In this document: positions 57,601-64,000 of the stretch, piece after piece | Numbering within the stretch: position 1 is the first letter of the stretch | Layout: every line of letters starts with the position of its first letter | Source of the DNA: Limnanthes douglasii subsp. nivea | Lineage: Eukaryota; Streptophyta; Magnoliopsida; Brassicales; Limnanthaceae | Direction of reading: 5' to 3' | Length of the DNA stretch: 64,000 bases | Assembly: GCA_036936605.1 (NCBI GenBank) | Contig: JAUPFV010000005.1 | Coordinates: forward strand, 53,154,742-53,218,741 | The notes under the pieces: model-generated | Told to the model about the DNA's origin: nothing | Databases searched by the model: none | Seen by the model: only the letters and a program-made list of their open reading frames with translations | Position numbers and translations under genes: made by a program

Positions 57601-60030
57601 GTTCCTAACCATAAATGACCTGATATACGTGATTGGGTTATTTCCTCTGAGGATGAGCATTTGATGTCCTCAAAGAGAGATGGTCACTTAGTGTATGGGA
57701 AAAATATAAAGGTAGAAAGAAAAATGTTAATTCGGTTGTCTGATAAACATTAGAGGCATTGTATTATTAAGCCACTGACTGCCTTATTTTGTAATACTTC
57801 TGACTCACAACTAACAAAATCATGTGGGAAGGCCAACGATAATGTTACATAGTTGTGGGTAACTTGAAACGTATTTATCCAAATAAGGTGAATCATACAT
57901 ATGACTTTAGACCATAATATTTCTTACTACATTAACTTTGCCAAATCTGGCGCAAAACAAAATGACAAGACCTTATCTTTATCTTACACACTCAGAGCCT
58001 TACAACATAAAACTAAAAGATATTTTGAGGTGAGACGGTTAATCCTCAGAGGATGAAAAACTCCACAAGAAGTTACGATTGACCTCTAAACTTAGACCAT
58101 TGTCGGCCGATACCCTTTTGAACACGACACATACTACATGGCCGGATGTTTGAATGATTTTAAAAAATAATCTTCCTTAAAGGAAGAGTATCATACCTGA
58201 TACCACGCTAGAGAAGTAGTTAGCAATCAAGATCCAACGAATTTTGTCGCAAAATTTCACTATAAAGAGGCTAAGAAAAAAAAAACAATCCGACCTGGCA
58301 GGCACATCATAAAGAGGGAAACAACAATTAATTTTTTTTATAGTTATTTGACTAATAATGCTCATATGGGAATATCATTATAACCTCTTAAAACTATGCT
58401 TTTAGTCCCCCATACCACCATTGAATGACACGTCGACCACTTTTAGAATCATCTAGCTTACATTGGCGAGGATGTATGTTTTCAGAAAAAAACATTAATT
58501 CAAAACCAATAGATACGTTTGCGTAGATACGTTTGCGCATATACAATTGTGACCACCAAAACTATTTTGTTACACCAATACGTCACCACACTACCAAACA
58601 ATCAAGAATACATGATGGTCACAACAACACACTGCTTTCCATATAACTATATGACAGTCGATCACAATTATATGTTGTAAGTTATATTTCCGCATGAGCT
58701 CTTATTTATGAAATTTATCAGTATACTCTTCCAATTATGTTTTTTTATATTTTTATCGAATAAATATATTATACTACCACCAATGCCTTCATTCGACTTA
58801 CCAAAATATAAAAAAATATAAACACATACTCCATCACATTACTAGCACAGAACATTACGACATTCAATCAAGAAAAAAGTTTGGATAAGTCGGGAGTTTT
58901 AAATCTTCTGTAGCCCCTATAATACTAAGTTATTCAATAAAAAAACAAGTAAAGATAAGTATGGAGTCTTAAAATATCTTTAACACCTTCAATGTTATGA
59001 CATTCATCAACGAGGAACTAATATTTAATACAATGTTCATGTCATAACTATGCTACATTATTTGCTATTATTTTTGTAATAAGTCTTAATATTCAGCCAC
59101 ATTACAACATATTGCCTACAATCCTAAGTCAATCATTCACTATTTTACAATGACTAAATGAGGTATTGCATTATAGCAATGAGTAACAAAACCAAATCTA
59201 CATTGACAAGACACTTTTGAATTCAAATAAATAAAGTAAAAAAATCCAAGACAATGTCCAACAATCTAGCAGCATGGTACCCATTCGAGGACTCTTTTCC
59301 TCCTAGAAAATAGAGCTTTTTCTATTCAAAGGAGGTTTTCTATTGACAGGGGGTTTGTCACGTATGTCGGAATAGGGGCAGCACAAATTAATCTAGAGAC
59401 ATTTATAAGATTAGTATGGTTAGAGGGAAAAATTAATCTACCAAAGTATTCGAAGACTCTAGGTAGTCCGACAAATAAGGTTTCTATACTACTTGATATT
59501 ATTTAGGAATGAATATTCTACATCAACCAAAAAGAAATATAAAGAGTTCACAAGCTTCGAAAAATGTAAATCAAAAGTAATAAAAAATATTGAACTTCAC
59601 TAACATAGTTCTTCCTTAATTCTTTCACAATGACTAGGTGCTTACGGATAATGGCATATTTAAAACGTATTGTTAATGTATTCTCACTAGTAACCCACCA
59701 GGCTGCTGATGCATTACCACCGCCCGTGCCAACAATCTCGCCTAATGTCTTTTATCTTGTGGCTCTCTTGTCAATAACCCATTTTCTTATGACGTTCTTG
59801 CCGACGGTCATCTAGCTGATCTCATGGCACGACTACAACTGCAAGTCAGTTATAAAGATGTTAAGGACCTAGAGAATTACACGTTTACTACTATAAACTC
59901 ATACAAAAAATATATCAGTCTGTTATAATTTTTCATAATTATGATGGTAATCAATATTGTATCTTAAACGTATTTTTTTATATTTTCCTCTTTATATAAA
60001 TGAGATAAATTCAGGTAATAAGAGCATCTT
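57601..60030. other. Intergenic DNA, no genes seen
   Basis: No motifs recognised. A short direct repeat AGATACGTTTGCG occurs at about 58509 and 58524. Confidence 0.45.
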
Positions 60031-60039
60031 ACAAACTTT

Positions 60040-60990
60040 TTATAACTTAGTCATTTCAACATTTATCAAACTCAATAAGATTTATCCAAAGGACTTTCTC
60101 TCACTAACATTTATCTACAAATTTCTCGATTTCATCTGTGGCAAAAAACTATTGTTCTTCATGGACACCTACTCTAGATATAATTAAATCCAAGTACACT
60201 AGCTTCAACAAGAAAACCATGTATTCATAAAAGAAACATGTTTTTTACTGTTATGAAATTCTGTTATTCAACCTTAAGTGTAGACTAGCTACAAAGATAC
60301 TTAGAGAATGAGATATTACATAACCAAACTGGCCAAAGGTTGAAGGTCTACATCGATGATATTTTATCAAATCGACAAAACATAGCACCCAAATGAATAA
60401 ACCTCAAGAAAACTTTTACAACCCTTTATATATATAAATTTAAACATATTTGTACGTACAAACTTCAAACTTTACAAAGACATGACATATCACAAAAACA
60501 TGCATGAAGCAGCGCCTCACCAACAAGAAAACATCACTCAATCATTTTGTGTCTAAAATTTTGTACAATACCCTTTTTAAAGTACTTCGAGAATCCCATA
60601 AATTCCAATGGACTAAAAAGTATAAGGTCATCTACCAAAAACTAAAGTATTATAGATCTTAAACTAATTATTATAAAGAACTTTACCTCATCGTTGGTGA
60701 CCGTACCGTCATCATCACACTAGTTGTTAAATATAACAATATGTAAAGGCCAATATATTACGTCAGCTACATCTTGGAAGCAATCAAAAAGCGCTACACA
60801 AATCTAGTTTTATTTGCATTGATAATATCTACTAGGAAAATGTTACATCATTTTCAATGGCATCACATAATAATTTCTACAAAACTCCAAAACAACATAT
60901 TTTCACAAATTAATACATTCACTAATATAATAAATTTTGTTTTGCCATTGACATGGACTCGAAGCCACAAACAAGAATGTTTAATATAAA
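60040..60990 (+). pseudogene. Ancient Tat-like pol relic (RT and RNase H)
   Basis: Pieces match the Tat pol of elements A-D at low identity: IYPKDFLSLTFIYKFLDF (about 60080), GKKLLFFMDTYSRYN (about 60140-60185, the GNKLLSFMDAFSGYN block), LKVYIDDIL (about 60343-60368, the RT active site) and YYVSYILEAIKKRYTNLVLFAL (about 60755-60820, the RNase H block). Stops are frequent. It is far older than the four elements on the left and probably an independent insertion. Confidence 0.7.
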
Positions 60991-61369
60991 GTAGTGATCC
61001 TCAACCTATAACTCGACCTCACGTATCTCATGTTTGATTCCTAAATTTTCATCAAACAGATCCTTGATGCGTACAATACATACTATGAGAGAATTTTTAT
61101 AATCTGATAAACGCTAAGCGAATTGCAACGTACAATCAGTGTATTCACCCACACATAGATAGTGAGAGCCAAAAAATAATATCATATGCGCTCTTGCATC
61201 CCATATTATGGAGAGAAAACATACTAATCAAACGTTATAAGGAATACTTTGTCAGTCATGATATGACCCGCGATATCAAATTTGATAAAAATATTCAAGA
61301 ATTATTAGATTTTGATACGTTCAAATAATGTAAAAAAAATCAACCAAACAATACATGATTGATGAGATC

Positions 61370-62160
61370 CTACCCAATAATGAAAAAAGGGAAAAACAAC
61401 AAATATTAAGTTGTGCGGTATTTCATCCTCAACAAAATTTGATATTTACGCTTCCAATAATCATATGTTGGATTATTTGGTTTTACATGAATAAAACTAA
61501 ACATATTGGTTCTCTTATTTCTCATAATATAATTATAGATAAGATTTATCAGATATTTTTTAATCTTAATTGCTCTTACATCTTTAATAGAAAATTATGG
61601 CATGGTGACCTTAATGTAGCTAACAATCGTGGTTGCTTCCTGCACACATTACCTAGTAAAGCTATGATTGTTATATAGATTCACCCTAAGGCCAAATTGA
61701 ACCCTTAGGGTTCTTGCCTCTTTAATGGAGAATCAAGTGGGACTAGTATCTTTAGCGATACTAATGGAAAAATTATTCATGCATATGGTAACCTTTATGA
61801 CAAACAATATCCTCTAATTGTAGAATATATTTCCATTCTAGATGGCTTTCTCATTTGCAATCAAAAGGGCCTTAAAATATAGATATTGAAACAAATTCAT
61901 CATTGTTAATTGATATGTTGGCCAAATGTGTTGGACTTTGGTATTTAAACCCAATATTAAAATATTGCAGAACATTAATAATATATATAATAACTATCAA
62001 ATACATTTTTAGAGTCCGATACCAAGCATCAGATTGGCTGGCTTGCTGGACTCTAAAGTGTAAACTGGAATTTAACCTTGTTAATCACCAAATCACAAGC
62101 CTTTTAAAAGTTATAACATTTCTCGAAAGTTTGGATTATGTTTACTTGAGATTAGATGAA
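61370..62160 (+). pseudogene. LINE ORF2 remnant with RVT_3 RNase H
   Basis: LPIIICWIIWFYMNKTKH (about 61450-61505) matches the segment between the zf-RVT and RNase H domains of plant LINEs. NGESSGTSIFSDTNGKIIHAYG (about 61725-61785), LIVEYISILDGFLIC and a following DIETNSSLLIDML-like piece with a frame change match RVT_3 RNase H. Stops and frameshifts are present. It lies close to the Tat-like relic but is a separate element. Confidence 0.68.
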
Positions 62161-62186
62161 TAGGAATTATAGTTCAATCATTTATA

Positions 62187-62206
62187 TATATATATATATA
62201 TATATG
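62187..62206. repeat. (TA)n microsatellite
   Basis: About ten TA units, just after the LINE remnant. Confidence 0.85.
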
Positions 62207-62831
62207 ATCAATGTTTTGTTTTTCATCATCAATAGCCTTATCTTGTTCAAGTTGGCTTTGTAAGATAATCTCTAATGGGGAATCAAAACTGCTTCAAACC
62301 TTTAATTGAATGGATGATTTCAGAGAGGTTGCAGTTGTTGTTGAAGAAGTTGTTGGTGTGACTGTTCAAGAAAGTGCTCGTTTGTATTGCTATTTATTAT
62401 TTCATGAAGCAGACCCGTCAAGTCAGGCTTCCCAAATTCAATCAAGAACCTTGCTTCCTACCCAAGATTGGCATATATCAAGATGTTCTTCCAATTTAGG
62501 ATTTATCTGCTATTTGTTTTTAGTCATTCATCCAAATTGTAAACAATATTATTTAATCAATAAGTTGACATTTATTTTTTAACTATATCGCTTGTAGCAT
62601 CACGATGTCCGAGGCCACGATTATCATTAAAGAATCAATATATGTTTTGGTTTATAGATGATAAAATAATAATCTTACCGACCCATATGTGATGTGACAA
62701 GTGTCAGTATTTGAGCAACCTTATCTATATATTATCCCAATGACCATTTTTTAGTGGTAGTTAACTTTACAGTTGAAAAATCCTATTGTAAGCCCCCTCA
62801 AAACTAAGTTTGACGACGCACAGCTCATCAT
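62207..62831. other. Intergenic DNA, one unrecognised frame
   Basis: A 90-codon plus-strand frame at 62310-62582 has no recognised motif or support. Confidence 0.4.
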
Positions 62832-62942
62832 CACATCGGTCAACTACTCTTCTAAATGATTGAGGAACCACATCGATCAACTACTCTTCTAAATGATTGA
62901 GGAACCACATCGGTCAACTACTCTTCTAAATGATTGAGGAAC
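62832..62942. repeat. 37-bp minisatellite, three copies
   Basis: Copies start at 62832, 62869 and 62906 (CACATCGGTCAACTACTCTT and so on) and are nearly identical. Confidence 0.92.
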
Positions 62943-63220
62943 AAATGATAAAAATTAATCCACAAAGAGAACACCCTAATTTATATTCGATAATAAATTA
63001 TGTACAAATTTGATATACAGAGGATCATAGTCTCCGATGGCGGAACTAAAAATTAAAACAAAAACGTATCCACCTAATGACACAAATTTAGTATCAGCCA
63101 CCAATTCTCATCTTATTTCACCTTCAAAGAAAAAGCAAGTGAGATCACCAACATAACAATCATAAAAAACTGTAAATAGTCTTTTAACCACTAAAGGAGA
63201 ACCGGTTAAAAATGTACATA

Positions 63221-63276
63221 ACATAATGTTCTCTTACATACGACCATAACATAATGTTCTCTTACATACGACCATA
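63221..63276. repeat. 28-bp tandem duplication
   Basis: 63221-63248 and 63249-63276 are identical (ACATAATGTTCTCTTACATA plus CGACCATA). Confidence 0.92.
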
Positions 63277-63534
63277 AGAACCACATTCGAGAAAAAAAAA
63301 CATTTATTTAACATATGAAATGGAAGTGATCCTTTATGCCAAAATTAACATTAATTTACCCCTTATCAACTACTATAATTTTTCAACCAATGTCGTCGCA
63401 AAGTTGTTAAACTCAACTTTTTAGAGAAATAAAATAAGTCACCTAAATTTGACACAATTACTAGAGTAACTTTGTCTTCGTGCAATTCATTAATGGGGTA
63501 AACCAATGAAAGTCATACAGGGGATCATTTTGTA

Positions 63535-63943
63535 GGTTTTGAACAGTAACTCGTCCCTGGATTATCGCACTTGGTGACAGATAGTCCCTGGACTTTCAAA
63601 AGTCCATTCGTAGTCCCTCGACTATCCAGTTTGGATAAAGTTAATCTCCTTGCATGTGTTGACTATCCATTTTTGTGACATATAGTCCTTCAACTATTCA
63701 TTTTCGATAAATTTAGTCATTTGACTTTCTATTTTTTATTAAGTTAGTCCTCTTAATAAGCATGCGCATAAGACTAACTTTATCCAAACTGGATAGTCCA
63801 GGGACTACCAACGGACTTTTGAAAGTCCAAGGACTATATGTTACCAAACTGGATAGTCCAGGGACTACGAACGGACTTTTGAAAGTCCAGGGACTATCTG
63901 TCACCAAAGTCGATAGTCCAGGGACAAGTTACTGTTCAAAGCC
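63535..63943. mobile_element. Mutator-type MITE with long TIRs and 10-bp target duplication
   Basis: The left end GGTTTTGAACAGTAACTCGT and the complement of the right end GGCTTTGAACAGTAACTTGT open inverted repeats of about 100 bp. A perfect 10-bp duplication TCATTTTGTA flanks it (63525-63534 and 63944-63953). The size of the duplication and the long TIRs fit Mutator-like elements. The right arm contains a 60-bp tandem repeat (about 63786-63845 and 63846-63905). It encodes no protein; frames here are artefacts of the repeats. Confidence 0.85.
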
Positions 63944-64000
63944 TCATTTTGTATGCATAATTCAATACACATAGATCCTGGAAAAAGAAATTCAACAAAA

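Noticed and set aside
62310..62582. 90-codon plus-strand frame
   Set aside because: No recognised motif; not separable from chance in this DNA.
62832..63276. CRISPR-like array suggested by the 37-bp and 28-bp repeats
   Set aside because: The repeats are head-to-tail without spacers and the DNA is plant nuclear; they are minisatellites.
63713..63974. Frames on both strands with repeated SPWTFKSP / LDSPGTTNGLLK peptides
   Set aside because: They come from the 60-bp tandem unit of the MITE.

Overview
This window is a gene-poor, AT-rich stretch of plant nuclear DNA built almost entirely from transposable elements. Plant origin is shown by Ty3/gypsy elements of the plant Tat lineage (two successive RNase H domains in pol and an extra antisense gene behind pol), Athila-like and Ty1/copia relics, plant LINE remnants with RVT_3-type RNase H, a hAT element with 8-bp target duplications, and a pseudogene resembling the plant F-box protein ARABIDILLO. 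A eudicot is likely; the species cannot be named. No intact host protein gene was found.

The first 40.9 kb holds four related Tat elements, here called A-D. A (1-11612, +) is complete except for the first ~62 bp of its 5' LTR. B (11613-20779, +) follows directly but lacks its 5' LTR and the start of gag. C (20780-40860, -) is oldest and lies in the opposite orientation. D (29319-39706, +) sits inside C's gag with a perfect 5-bp target duplication (ATCAT). The simplest reading is nesting: A in B's gag, B in C's antisense-gene promoter, D in C's gag. A also carries a 1.27-kb hAT element in its reverse-transcriptase gene, and that element contains a tRNA-Ala(TGC)-like gene.

Each element encodes gag, protease, reverse transcriptase, Ty3-type RNase H, a second archaeal-type RNase H and integrase in the sense direction. 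A long gene lies convergent to pol on the other strand (~960 codons in two exons). Four features recur in copies that differ by roughly 10-20%: an in-frame UAG between protease and reverse transcriptase; a 77-84 nt GT-AG intron in the antisense gene; a TATA box about 100 bp upstream of its ATG (clear in A, B and D, with a G-box-like palindrome further upstream); and short hairpins in the space between the two convergent genes. All copies carry stops or frameshifts, so none looks autonomous.

The right 23 kb (40861-64000) is AT-rich with older debris: an Athila-like gag/protease relic (42.9-44.2 kb), two head-to-head Ty1/copia fragments with one LTR (47.9-50.0 kb), the ARABIDILLO-like pseudogene (50.4-51.1 kb), two TIR elements that resemble Mutator-type MITEs (51.8-52.1 and 63.5-63.9 kb), LINE ORF2 remnants (52.3-53.6 kb on -, 61.4-62.2 kb on +), a decayed Tat-like pol relic (60.0-61.0 kb) and short tandem repeats.
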